Below, one piece after another: positions 1 to 9,590 of a stretch of DNA of 64,000 bases. This DNA is from G963663495 sp963663495. GTDB taxonomy: Bacteria > Bacteroidota > Rhodothermia > Rhodothermales > Bin80. The stretch's first letter is position 1; the number at the start of each line of letters is the position of its first letter. The DNA is taken from contig OY760427.1 of NCBI GenBank assembly GCA_963663495.1, positions 1 through 64,000 of the forward strand, read 5' to 3'. The translations under genes and the position numbers were made by a program. The notes beneath the pieces are model-generated. The model did not search any database and was not told the origin of the DNA. It was given only the letters and a program-made list of their open reading frames with translations.

Positions 1-89
1 TATCCGCATAATTACCCGTCCAGAGACGTATTGCGCGCTCTGAAAGGCGCTCGGCAGGCCGTTTACCGGTGATTCCGGGCAGAAAAACG
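1..89. repeat. Left piece of a ~290-bp tandem repeat unit
   Basis: This stretch matches the second half of the unit repeated at 2165-4075 (landmarks TTATCCGCATAATTACCCGT and GTGATTCCGGGCAG). It is separated from the rest of its unit by the IS66 element at 90-2156. Its last eight bases, GAAAAACG (82-89), recur at 2157-2164 as the target-site duplication of that element. Confidence 0.8.
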
Positions 90-2156
90 GTATCCGTACG
101 GTGAAGTACATGGTAAAGCGGGCTTAGCATTGGTCTGCGTAGTCCGCTTGTAGAGCTTAGTGCAAGGTGATTATACGCCGGGTTTGGTGTGCCGACTTGG
201 GAATTTCGGAGTGGTGTGCAGCTTATCGTCTTGGCGCCTGAATGCAGGCAGCAATCAGCGTCTTTGGGGACAAAAAACATGGGTTTTGGGGAGAAGAACC
301 GGAACATTGTGGCGGACGCACATGTACACGAACTATGCGGCCCAAGGTATCTTTCTCCCCCTCTTCTCCTGCCGGTGAAGCCCTTTTTCAGAGGCTAAGA
401 AACCACGAGGCTGAGAACAAGGACCTGCGAAAGCAGGTCCGTCGCTTGGAGAAAAAAGCCGATCGTCTATCCAAGAACATCGCGGATATGGCTGCGAAGA
501 TTAGCCATCTGGAAGACAGGTTGGAACAAGCGCATCGCCTACTCTCTGGCAAAAAGAGTGAGCGTTACACGCCGGCGGACAATGCGCAGCAAGGCCAGTT
601 GTCTGGAGAGGAACCAGAAGCTGTTGAGCCCGAGGAGGAGGAGGAGTATGTCCCGGTAAAGCGCAAGCGGCGTGGGAAGAACAAGCCGGTGCGTGGGCCG
701 ATTCCGGACCATCTGCCCAGAGAGGTGATCCGCCTTGAGCCGGAGGGCAGCACCGCGGGTATGAAGTACATCGGCGAGGAAGTAACGGAGTACCTGGAAT
801 ATGTGCCGGGCTTCACGAGGGTAGTACGGATTGTGCGGCCGAAGTACGTTGTCTGCAAGGAGCCTCGCAAGGGGGTGGTCATAGCGCCGTTGCCGAAGCG
901 TGTCATACCGAAGGGGAAGGCGGGTCCGGGGTTGTTGGCGTATTTGGCGGTAGCCAAATATGTCGATCATATGCCGCTATACCGGCTGCGGAAGAAGTTT
1001 CAGCGCCATGGCGTGAAGCTATCGGCTGCTACAATGGGGGATTGGATTGCGAAGGTAGCGACGTATCTGGGTCCGTTAGGAGATGCGTTGCGTAAGGAGG
1101 TGCTTCGTAGCGGGTATCTGCAGGTGGATGAGACAACGTTCCCGGTGCAAAAGCCGAAGAAGGAAGGGAAGGAGAAGAAAGGGAAGAAAAACGAAGGAAA
1201 GACGCATCGCGGCTATCTTTGGGTATACCTGGCACCGCGGGCGAAGGTGGTGATGATGGATTACAGCCCGAGCCGTGCGCGCGCTGGACCGTGGGAATTC
1301 TTGCGCGGATATAGAGGGGCGATGCAAACCGACGGGTATGTGGTGTACGATGCGTTTGGTACGCGGGGCGGGATAACGCTGTTTGGATGTATGGCGCATG
1401 CGCGTCGCAAGTTTTATGACTGCAGGAAAAAGGAGCCCAAGAAGGTGCGCCATGTAATGGAGGAAATCCGGCAGTTGTATGCGATAGAGCGTGGGTTGCG
1501 TAAGGAGGGAGCTGGTCCGGCTCGGCGTGTGGAGGTACGACAGGAGGAGGCACGGCCGGTACTGGAGAAGTTGAAGCCATGGCTTGAGGAGAGTCGTGAG
1601 CACCGGCCGAGTGCGGGATGGGATGAAGCCGTGGGGTACATGCTCAACAGGTGGGAGAAGCTGGTTTGTTACCTGGAAGACGGCAAGGTTGAGATTGATA
1701 ACAATCTGGTCGAGAACCAGATGCGAGCGATTGCGCTTGGTCGAAAAAACCATCTGTTTGCGGGATCGCATGCGGCAGCGCAGCGGTCCGCAGTACTGTA
1801 CGCTCTTTTTGCCACATGCAAGTTGCAATCGACAAACCCGATTGAATGGCTTACCGACGTACTACGCCGTCTTCCGACACATCCTGCCGACCGCATGGCT
1901 GAACTCTTGCCCCATCATTGGAAAGCTAGTCGGGACTTGCAGCAAGCTACCGTCAAGAAAGCGGCATAGGAGCCCCTAAACAGGCGCGCCCGGGTCATCC
2001 GATAGATCCGTGTACGGGTCTGCGAATACGCTGTCAGGTACTTGACTCCTGCACACCCAACCGACGCTAGCCTATAAACCTTCGAACCGCGCTCTAACTT
2101 ACTCTAATTGAGAGAGTAAATACCCTCGGTTATAATGTACTTCACCGGACGGATAC
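90..2156 (+). mobile_element. Complete IS66-family element, single-gene type
   Basis: The ends are inverted repeats: GTATCCGTACGGTGAAGTAC on the left and the complement of GTACTTCACCGGACGGATAC on the right, one mismatch in 20. The element is flanked by an 8-bp duplication GAAAAACG (82-89 and 2157-2164), the usual IS66 duplication length. It carries only the tnpC-type transposase, with no tnpA or tnpB, as in the ISBst12-like subgroup. It is inserted inside one unit of the 290-bp tandem repeat. Intact ends, duplication and open frame suggest a recent, possibly still active copy. A short derivative of its ends is split around 41,600 and 45,590. Confidence 0.9.
335..1969 (+). CDS. tnpC: IS66-family transposase (TnpC)
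   Basis: DDE transposase of about 545 aa that would cut and join the ends of the surrounding IS66 element. From the ATG at 335 it begins with a lysine/glutamate-rich coiled coil (about residues 15-65, the IS66 leucine-zipper region). A poorly conserved zinc-finger region and the RNase-H-like core follow. Visible catalytic residues are D265 in VDETT, D333 in QTDGY and E460 in NLVENQ, followed by the family signature around LGRKNHLFAGS. The C-terminus has the IS66 tail with NPIEWL. The frame is open upstream to an ATG at 242, but homology starts after 335. No frameshift or stop is seen, so it is probably functional. Long open frames on the opposite strand are shadows. Confidence 0.93.
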   Translation: MRPKVSFSPSSPAGEALFQRLRNHEAENKDLRKQVRRLEKKADRLSKNIADMAAKISHLEDRLEQAHRLLSGKKSERYTPADNAQQGQLSGEEPEAVEPEEEEEYVPVKRKRRGKNKPVRGPIPDHLPREVIRLEPEGSTAGMKYIGEEVTEYLEYVPGFTRVVRIVRPKYVVCKEPRKGVVIAPLPKRVIPKGKAGPGLLAYLAVAKYVDHMPLYRLRKKFQRHGVKLSAATMGDWIAKVATYLGPLGDALRKEVLRSGYLQVDETTFPVQKPKKEGKEKKGKKNEGKTHRGYLWVYLAPRAKVVMMDYSPSRARAGPWEFLRGYRGAMQTDGYVVYDAFGTRGGITLFGCMAHARRKFYDCRKKEPKKVRHVMEEIRQLYAIERGLRKEGAGPARRVEVRQEEARPVLEKLKPWLEESREHRPSAGWDEAVGYMLNRWEKLVCYLEDGKVEIDNNLVENQMRAIALGRKNHLFAGSHAAAQRSAVLYALFATCKLQSTNPIEWLTDVLRRLPTHPADRMAELLPHHWKASRDLQQATVKKAA

Positions 2157-2605
2157 GAAAAACGGGGATATCCGCGTTTTTTGTGTACTTGAAGCCTGAT
2201 CTGCACACCGGGTGTGTCCGGCCGCAGCAGGAAACCGGGCCTGCGAGAGCGTTTATTGAGGTTCCACGGGCCGCTGTGCGGCGAAAAGCCAGCTGTTGGA
2301 CCAAAAACAGCCTGCACGAGCCCCTTTTTGGCCCAATGGAGGCGCTCTCCGTTGCCGCTCCCGTGGTCTTATCCGCATAATTACCCGTCCAGAGACGTAT
2401 TGCGCGCTCTGAAAGGCGCTCGGCAGGCCGTTTACGGGTGATTCCGGGCAGAAAAACGGGGATATCCGCGTTTATTGCGCACTTGAAGCCGGATCTGCAT
2501 ACCGGGTGGGTCCTGCTGCAGCAGGAAACCGGGCCTTTGAGAGAGGTTATAGCGACTCCACGGGCTGCTGTGCGGCAACAAGTCGGCTGTTTGTACAAAA
2601 ACAGC
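2157..2605. repeat. Tandem ~290-bp repeat, units 1-2 (second diverged)
   Basis: The first unit runs from 2157 to about 2437 and is almost identical to those at 3188-4062. The next, from about 2438, is diverged (CTGCTGCAGCAGGAAACCGG instead of CCGGCCGCAGCAGGAAACCG) and is interrupted at 2605 by a MITE-like insertion. The unit reads open on both strands but shows no recognisable protein family or start signal, so I treat it as non-coding. Its origin is not recognised. Confidence 0.7.
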
Positions 2606-3056
2606 GGTGTTATGCCATTCCGTGCAGGTTACAAATATTGAATACTTTATGCACCGTTTTCCGTGCACGCAATAACCTACACGCGCGATGTATGGTGTCG
2701 TCGGCGTTTTGGTGGCAGATATGGGCGCGTTTCTGCACGCGAACGGCTTCGTTGAGCCCTTTTGCGTGCGCTGGCATCGCTATAGCGGCTTAAAGCGTAC
2801 GATCTGGAGTCATTGTAGCCTGCCATGCGTGTGATTAGCTCCGAAAACGTGCCAATCTTTTCAACCGTGGCACGGTGCGCCCGGATATCGTGCTCATAGT
2901 AGTATTGCACGGCCACATTCTTGTTCTGGCAAGCATGGATCAATCGTACGCGTTCCAATAGTGCTGTTAGCCAGCTCGGCAGCTCTTTAACACAGGGCAG
3001 TCTGCTTCCTTGATGGCCTTGGTCATCCCTCTGTGCACAGCAATTGGCATCCTTAC
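2606..3056. mobile_element. MITE-like relict related to the IS256-family element ends
   Basis: This ~450-bp block lies between two halves of one 290-bp unit, which otherwise joins AAAAACAGC to CTGCAC. Its left end (2606-2636) aligns without gaps to the terminal inverted repeat of the IS256-family element at 41,649, sharing TGCCATTCC. Its interior resembles the non-coding tail of that element: CGCGATGTATGGTGTCG compares with CGTGATTTACGGTGTCG near 41,810, and GCAAGCATGGATCAATCGTACGCG compares with a segment near 42,715. The right end is poorly preserved and the flanks share only a few bases. It is best read as a decayed, internally deleted, non-autonomous relative. A leftward open frame here is not convincing as a gene. 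Confidence 0.55.
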
Positions 3057-4075
3057 AGGCCTGCACAAGGCCTTTTTGGCCCAATGGAGGTGCTTTCCGT
3101 TGCCGCTCCCGTGGTCTTATCCGCATGATTACCCGTCCAGAGACGTATTGCGCACTCTGAAAGACGCTCGGCAGGCCGTTTACAGGTGATTCCGGGCAGA
3201 AAAACGGGGATATCCGCGTTTTTTGTGTACTTGAAGCCTGATCTGCACACCGGGTGTGTCCGGCCGCAGCAGGAAACCGGGCCTGCGAGAGCGTTTATTG
3301 AGGTTCTACGGGCCGCTGTGCGGCGAAAAGCCAGCTGTTGGACCAAAAACAGCCTGCACGAGCCCCTTTTTGGCCCAACGGAGGCGCTCTCCGTTGCCGC
3401 TCCCGTGGTCTTATCCGCATAATTACCCGTCCGGAGACGTATTGCGCGCTCTGTAAGGCGCTCGGCAGGCCGTTTACCGGTGATTCCGGAACGGGGATAT
3501 CCGTGTTTGTTGTGCACTTGAAGCCTGATCTGCATACCGGGTGTGTCCGGCCGCAGCAGGAAACCGGGCCTGCGAGAGCGTTTATTGAGGTTCCACGGGC
3601 CGCTGTGCGGCGAAAAGCCAGCTGTTGGACCAAAAACAGCCTGCACGAGCCCCTTTTTGGCCCAACGGAGGCGCTCTCCGTTGCCGCTCCCGTGGTCTTA
3701 TCCGCATAATTACCCGTCCAGAGACGTATTGCGCGCTCTGAAAAGCGCTCGGCAGGCCGTTTACGGGTGATTCCGGGCAGAAAAACGGGGATATCCGCGT
3801 TTTTTGTGTACTTGAAGCCTGATCTGCACACCGGGTGTGTCCGGCCGCAGCAGGAAACCGGGCCTGCGAGAGCGTTTATTGAGGTTCTACGGGCCGCTGT
3901 GCGGCGAAAAGCCAGCTGTTGGACCAAAAACAGCCTGCACGAGCCCCTTTTTGGCCCAATGGAGGCGCTCCCCGTTGCCACTCCCGCGGTCTTATCCGCA
4001 TAATCACCCGTCCGGAGACGTACTGCGCGCTCTAAAAGTACTCTACAGCCCGTTTGCGGGTGATTCCAGGCAGAA
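3057..4075. repeat. Tandem ~290-bp repeat, units 3-6
   Basis: Unit starts marked by GTGATTCC fall near 3186, 3479, 3767 and 4059, giving periods of about 293, 288 and 293 bp. Neighbouring units differ at only a few positions. Landmarks in order are GGGGATATCCGCG, TTGAAGCCTGATCTGCA, GGAAACCGGGCCTGCGAGAG, CTGTGCGGCGAAAAGCCAGC, CCCTTTTTGGCCCAA and TTATCCGCATAATTACCCGT. Where the spacing is a multiple of three, open frames run through several units on both strands (for example 3295-3981 leftward). That is a by-product of the repeat and not evidence of genes. The last unit decays after 4060. Confidence 0.8.
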
Positions 4076-4167
4076 AATCGGGAAGGCAGCGCTTTTGTGT
4101 ACCAGGGGAAGAGTGTTGAAGTACCCTCGCTGCTGTAAAAGCCCCTCCCATTCGGTATTCGTATCTC

Positions 4168-5235
4168 TCATGCCTGCTGCTCGGACACCTCATCAGCAAA
4201 CAATGCCGACCGCATCGGTAATAACTTCGACGCATGCTCCAGTCTGCGCATGCGTGATTCCATCTCCAACAGCAACAGCGCCAACTGCGCCCGTCGCTCC
4301 TGTGGCGGATACCAGTGACGAAGGCCGCGCAACTGCTTGACCAGCCTGTGCGAGGTATGCATCAAACAACGGGTGCTCCTAAGACTCGGACTCAGCATCT
4401 CGTACAAGCCCGTACCATGCAGCGTCAGTGTCCGGTCCAGATCCTGCAGCAGCCATTGCGCCGCAGATCGGTTGCACCGTTGTAACTCGGCATGGATCCG
4501 CATCAGGGAACTGTGGGCCTCCTGTCGGTCCGGTAATTGATAAGCACGCGAGATGGCGCCCTTTACACGGCGTTGATCCTCATCGGCAAGATAGCTGACT
4601 ACACGCTCGCGCTTGGCCATCTGGCAATGCTGCAGGCATACATGCATGCCCAAGCTCTGACCAAGAACTCGTGTTAGCCCCGCCTGTCCAGATGTGATGC
4701 AAAGCAGGCCCCGATCCACACACAAACCGCGCTCGCACAACCCTTGTAGCAGCTGCCGCACCGCCCCGGTATCCTGCACCGTGGACTCTGTAAATCCCAG
4801 CATATGCCGATACCCCTCTGCGGTAACGGCCATGCAAAGCAACAATGAACGACCGTACACCGATGTGGCATCCATCCACAGAGCCACGTAATCTTCCCCG
4901 CCTATGTGCCGACTCTCAAAGACCTCCAAGGCCTGGTTGCGCACCTCCCGCATATAGGCATTATCCTGACCACCACCACCTTGTAACGAGGCCTCCTTCG
5001 CCTCCAGAACACGGGACGACTCCTCTGTTTGCGTCTTGCCGTCCGTAGGGGATGATGGAACCGCATTCACACCCGGGCTGGCCGACTCCTCTTGTTGCAC
5101 ATCCGACTCCAGACTGCATGTCAGGCGTTGTGCAAGCTCGGTGCATTGTCGCAGGAGAAAATATCGCAGCGACCGACCGGATTGACCCGCGTCGCGAAGC
5201 ATCTGATCAAGCTCCGAAAGATCATCTGAAGGCAT
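4168..5235 (-). CDS. IS256-like transposase paralogue lacking two catalytic residues (array 1 side)
   Basis: 355-aa protein whose second half follows the IS256/mutator transposase fold. After a variable acidic N-terminus (about 1-95) comes VALWMDATSVYGRS with the first Asp (D122), then LCVDRGLLCITSGQAGL, then QHCQMAKRERVVSYL, which corresponds to the family's QRCxWHKRxNVxSY. Aligned to the intact transposase at 43,164-44,402, the second Asp (D246 there) is S182 here and the catalytic Glu (E357 there) is M292. It should therefore not cut DNA. It is clearly related to, but strongly diverged from, the genes at 27,051-27,693 and 44,406-45,467. It reads away from CRISPR array 1, with the element end at 5305-5331 between them. 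The intact partner transposase is missing downstream. An accessory or regulatory role is inference; a decaying relict is the simpler reading, though the frame has stayed open. Confidence 0.75.
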   Translation of the reverse strand: MPSDDLSELDQMLRDAGQSGRSLRYFLLRQCTELAQRLTCSLESDVQQEESASPGVNAVPSSPTDGKTQTEESSRVLEAKEASLQGGGGQDNAYMREVRNQALEVFESRHIGGEDYVALWMDATSVYGRSLLLCMAVTAEGYRHMLGFTESTVQDTGAVRQLLQGLCERGLCVDRGLLCITSGQAGLTRVLGQSLGMHVCLQHCQMAKRERVVSYLADEDQRRVKGAISRAYQLPDRQEAHSSLMRIHAELQRCNRSAAQWLLQDLDRTLTLHGTGLYEMLSPSLRSTRCLMHTSHRLVKQLRGLRHWYPPQERRAQLALLLLEMESRMRRLEHASKLLPMRSALFADEVSEQQA

Positions 5236-5304
5236 CTTGGAAGAAAATAATTGGCTCGTGTAAAAGGCTCCGAATACTCCTAAACATTCGCGACCCTCGT
5301 TTTA

Positions 5305-5331
5305 TAAGCCAACTAAATCTGGCACCATGCC
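5305..5331. mobile_element. Right end (TIR) of an IS256-family element beside array 1
   Basis: Read inward, the sequence follows the pattern GGC-n3-GTGCCA-n6-GTTGGCT with exactly the same spacing as the TIRs of the complete element at 41,649-45,565. It marks the end of the element that carried the gene at 4168-5235. Only 23 bp separate it from the first CRISPR repeat at 5355. The opposite end is not found in this stretch. Confidence 0.7.
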
Positions 5332-5354
5332 AACGCTTTGCCTATCCAACTGGT

Positions 5355-8300
5355 GCTTCAATGAGGCCGAAGCGTTTCCGCTCCGGAGACCGCAGTCACC
5401 TTCGCGAGCTACCGTATCTCGAACTCGCTTCAATGAGGCCGAAGCGTTTCCGCTCCGGAGACGGGCAGAGTGGGGCAGATTACTAGCCACTCCCAAATCG
5501 GCTTCAATGAGGCCGAAGCGTTTCCGCTCCGGAGACGCGCGTGTACCCGGACAACTGATGTAGATTATGCCCCAGCTTCAATGAGGCCGAAGCGTTTCCG
5601 CTCCGGAGACGTTGATAGGTGATCCGTTTGTTGACCAATCCTGCCATGCTTCAATGAGGCCGAAGCGTTTCCGCTCCGGAGACCCCGCATAGTCGCAGCT
5701 GCGCGAACGTCAGAGCAAGTGGCTTCAATGAGGCCGAAGCGTTTCCGCTCCGGAGACCTGCATTCACCATCGCTTGCCGTAGGTCTGCGCGTAGGCTTCA
5801 ATGAGGCCGAAGCGTTTCCGCTCCGGAGACTTGCTGACTACGCCGGATGATGGAGGGGAGTCGCCGCGCTGGCTTCAATGAGGCCGAAGCGTTTCCGCTC
5901 CGGAGACATTAATGCAGAGTGTTATTCGGGAGGTAAAACGGCTGCTTCAATGAGGCCGAAGCGTTTCCGCTCCGGAGACTGGATAAGCATACGGGGGGAT
6001 TCCCCACTGCTTGAAGCTTCAATGAGGCCGAAGCGTTTCCGCTCCGGAGACTTGGCATACCCCTCCTCGTCCAGCAGCGTTAACGACACGCTTCAATGAG
6101 GCCGAAGCGTTTCCGCTCCGGAGACCGCAGTCACCTTCGCGAGCTACCGTATCTCGAACTCGCTTCAATGAGGCCGAAGCGTTTCCGCTCCGGAGACGGG
6201 CAGAGTGGGGCAGATTACTAGCCACTCCCAAATCGGCTTCAATGAGGCCGAAGCGTTTCCGCTCCGGAGACTCAATGAATTGCCACCGAAACATGCATAG
6301 TCAACCGGGCTTCAATGAGGCCGAAGCGTTTCCGCTCCGGAGACCGGCGATGTTGTTGGCTGATCACACCCCCTTCACCGCCGCTTCAATGAGGCCGAAG
6401 CGTTTCCGCTCCGGAGACTGTCTGTCGCCTAGCGGTTTCATGCCGCGTATGACGCGGCTTCAATGAGGCCGAAGCGTTTCCGCTCCGGAGACTTGCACGT
6501 CGGGTGTGATACTCGGGATCAGTATAGGGGCTTCAATGAGGCCGAAGCGTTTCCGCTCCGGAGACCCGTATGGCGGGTTTTCCGTCCGCCCCGAAGTACA
6601 CGCTTCAATGAGGCCGAAGCGTTTCCGCTCCGGAGACACCAGGTCGCCCACAGCGACAGCCGTAGGCGTCAACGGCTTCAATGAGGCCGAAGCGTTTCCG
6701 CTCCGGAGACCGGAATCTCTTAGTGCGGACGCTGTGCACCGTGACCTCGCTTCAATGAGGCCGAAGCGTTTCCGCTCCGGAGACAGGAAGAATGTCGCTG
6801 TTAACGACGGTGGAGAATCCCAGCTTCAATGAGGCCGAAGCGTTTCCGCTCCGGAGACACTCCTGGTGTCCATCCACGCTCTCAAGCCACATCCGCTTCA
6901 ATGAGGCCGAAGCGTTTCCGCTCCGGAGACCAGCTCCCCCACGTCCAGTCGGGCATTCCGTTCGATAGCTTCAATGAGGCCGAAGCGTTTCCGCTCCGGA
7001 GACTCTGTCGCCTAGCGGTTTTATGAAGCGCTTGGCGCGGCTTCAATGAGGCCGAAGCGTTTCCGCTCCGGAGACTTTGCCCCGCTTGTTGATCAGGGTG
7101 ACGAATTCGCGGCTTCAATGAGGCCGAAGCGTTTCCGCTCCGGAGACTTGCTTAAGTGGCTGTGGAATGATTACGGAGGGGCAGGCTTCAATGAGGCCGA
7201 AGCGTTTCCGCTCCGGAGACATGCCCATGCCCTGCCAACGGCGCAGGCTGCCATCGTGCTTCAATGAGGCCGAAGCGTTTCCGCTCCGGAGACATCCTTA
7301 CCGTCGTGGAGACCTTTACCGACCTCTATGCTTCAATGAGGCCGAAGCGTTTCCGCTCCGGAGACTAGCCCCAGTTGCCACAATCAAAAAGAACAGTGGA
7401 TAGCTTCAATGAGGCCGAAGCGTTTCCGCTCCGGAGACGACGGATATTTGACGGAGCGAGCGCGACTTATCAAAGCTTCAATGAGGCCGAAGCGTTTCCG
7501 CTCCGGAGACTCGAATGCCCGACAGTATGGGTGGCCGCCATGGTCTGCTTCAATGAGGCCGAAGCGTTTCCGCTCCGGAGACGAGGAGACTGTCCGTGAC
7601 TCGATCAGAGAAATCAAGCTTCAATGAGGCCGAAGCGTTTCCGCTCCGGAGACAATATTACCCAGGCAGATCAGGCTAACACGCGGCTGAAGCTTCAATG
7701 AGGCCGAAGCGTTTCCGCTCCGGAGACTCCGAAACCAACGCCTCTGGGAAAATTGCCGGATGCTCGCTTCAATGAGGCCGAAGCGTTTCCGCTCCGGAGA
7801 CACTGGCAAACAGCCGGTTGAATCGCAGATTGAATGAGCTTCAATGAGGCCGAAGCGTTTCCGCTCCGGAGACAAGCCAACCTGGGCAGGTCGGCTAATG
7901 CGGGCGTGGGCTTCAATGAGGCCGAAGCGTTTCCGCTCCGGAGACTCCGCCGTAATCCACTGCAGCATTGAAGACTGGAGGGGCTTCAATGAGGCCGAAG
8001 CGTTTCCGCTCCGGAGACTCGGGTAGTCGGTTGCGGACTCCGGCCCGACTAGTATGCTTCAATGAGGCCGAAGCGTTTCCGCTCCGGAGACCGTCAGAGC
8101 CCATAGTGGCATCGTGGGCGATCACGAGCTTCAATGAGGCCGAAGCGTTTCCGCTCCGGAGACCTAACGTCCTCACCCTCTTCGGCTTCGGGCGGGTCCC
8201 GGCTTCAATGAGGCCGAAGCGTTTCCGCTCCGGAGACCGGTTTAGCCGCCCGACTGGCAACCGTAACCGGACCGCTTCAATGAGGCCGAAGCGTTTCCGC

Positions 8301-9316
8301 TCCGGAGACTGCTTCTCTCCACCATCCATCGTCACCTTGCAATACGCTTCAATGAGGCCGAAGCGTTTCCGCTCCGGAGACTCGTGCTTGCGCTGGATTA
8401 CGACCCTTCGTAATTCATAGCTTCAATGAGGCCGAAGCGTTTCCGCTCCGGAGACCTCGGATAGTCCGTGAAGCCCTGGATATCGGGCTGACGGCTTCAA
8501 TGAGGCCGAAGCGTTTCCGCTCCGGAGACTCCGAGAACATCCTTGCCGGAAACGGTTCTGACCGCTCGCTTCAATGAGGCCGAAGCGTTTCCGCTCCGGA
8601 GACTGTATGACCGTCACCACCCGACAGAAAAGGAGGTGTGGCAGCTTCAATGAGGCCGAAGCGTTTCCGCTCCGGAGACTATCCCTGCAGAGTACAAGTA
8701 CGGAACCTTCCAGGTGCTTCAATGAGGCCGAAGCGTTTCCGCTCCGGAGACCCGACACTCAGGAGCGCGAATTCGGCGGTTCGCCGAAGCTTCAATGAGG
8801 CCGAAGCGTTTCCGCTCCGGAGACTAAGCCAACCACCTCCTGCTCCGACCCGCGGACCGGACAGCTTCAATGAGGCCGAAGCGTTTCCGCTCCGGAGACC
8901 GTAAAAGGCGAGCCGAAGCACACGTACGAGCGGGTGCTTCAATGAGGCCGAAGCGTTTCCGCTCCGGAGACTGGTAACACAGCCGTGACATTCATCGCCG
9001 CAGCGGCAGCTTCAATGAGGCCGAAGCGTTTCCGCTCCGGAGACCTGACAGGACTGCATGGTGCCAAGGATAACCAGACGCTGCTTCAATGAGGCCGAAG
9101 CGTTTCCGCTCCGGAGACACCGCCATTATGCACCCGTTCCCGGTTTTGGGAAAAGCTTCAATGAGGCCGAAGCGTTTCCGCTCCGGAGACCGTGCTCAAC
9201 CGCAGCGGATCAGCACGCTGATCATGGGCTTCAATGAGGCCGAAGCGTTTCCGCTCCAGTTACGCTGATCATGCACTGCAGCTTCAATGAGGCCGAAGCG
9301 TTTCCGCTCCGGAGAC
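5355..9316 (-). CRISPR. CRISPR array 1, 55 repeats of 36 bp (type I-G)
   Basis: The 36-bp repeat begins GCTTCAATGAGGCC and ends CCGCTCCGGAGAC on the plus strand. I count 55 copies at a spacing of 72-77 bp, giving 54 spacers, mostly 36-38 nt. On the minus strand the repeat forms an 8-bp stem around a GAAA loop with one G-U pair; on the plus strand that pair would be an A-C mismatch. On the minus strand it ends ATTGAAGC, like the usual ATTGAAA(C/G) crRNA 5' handle. I therefore infer transcription leftward, in the same direction as the cas genes, with the leader at 9317-9590. The copy at 9228 is degenerate (ends CCAGTTAC) and is followed by a spacer of only 17 bp. Spacers at 5391-5426 and 5463-5500 recur exactly at 6126-6161 and 6198-6235. 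Confidence 0.97.
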
Positions 9317-9590
9317 AGCCCTAGGCGGGTTGAGACCAAAACAACACCCAAACACCAACACGAGTGATCTGGCTTTTGTTGCGCATAGGTTTCGGCAGTC
9401 GCACGAAAAAGCATTCAATTAGACTACCATTCTTGAAATAATTACCCGAAAGGCCATGGTTTATTGCGGTTCAGATCATCCTATGTGGGCTCAATCTCTA
9501 AACTGAGCTACTTATGGCAAGATTTAATTCAATAGCTCTCAGGTGATTCCTTACTACGCTACCAGTCGAATGCGAAATCGGCGAGCAAGA
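9317..9590 (-). promoter_or_regulatory. Probable leader of CRISPR array 1
   Basis: This 274-bp gap between cas2 and the array has no gene and is richer in A+T than the array. With the array read on the minus strand it occupies the leader position. No promoter can be assigned by eye. A short inverted repeat GCTCA / TGAGC (about 9488-9520) is present. The assignment depends on the inferred transcription direction. Confidence 0.5.

Noticed and set aside
1076..1828. 250-codon leftward open frame inside the IS66 transposase
   Set aside because: It lies opposite a clear family member, has low-complexity composition and no domain.
3053..3981. Leftward open frames of 197 and 228 codons across the 290-bp repeats
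   Set aside because: They exist because the unit length is sometimes a multiple of three; the other strand is equally open and no start signals or domains are seen.
5236..5354. Reading 5236-5354 as the leader of array 1
   Set aside because: Strand features of the repeat (GAAA loop, G-U pair, ATTGAAGC end) and the cas2 position favour the leader at 9317-9590. The similarity to 27,694-27,805 is explained by homologous IS256 ends.
7654..7909. Possible related spacers at 7654-7691 and 7874-7909 (both with ACC-GGCAG-TC-GGCTAA)
   Set aside because: Their translations do not share a motif in any common frame, so the resemblance looks accidental.
5355..9316. Many open frames of 60-150 codons repeating MRPKRFRSGD or FNEAEAFPLRR
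   Set aside because: They are translations of the CRISPR repeat in different frames and have no gene features.
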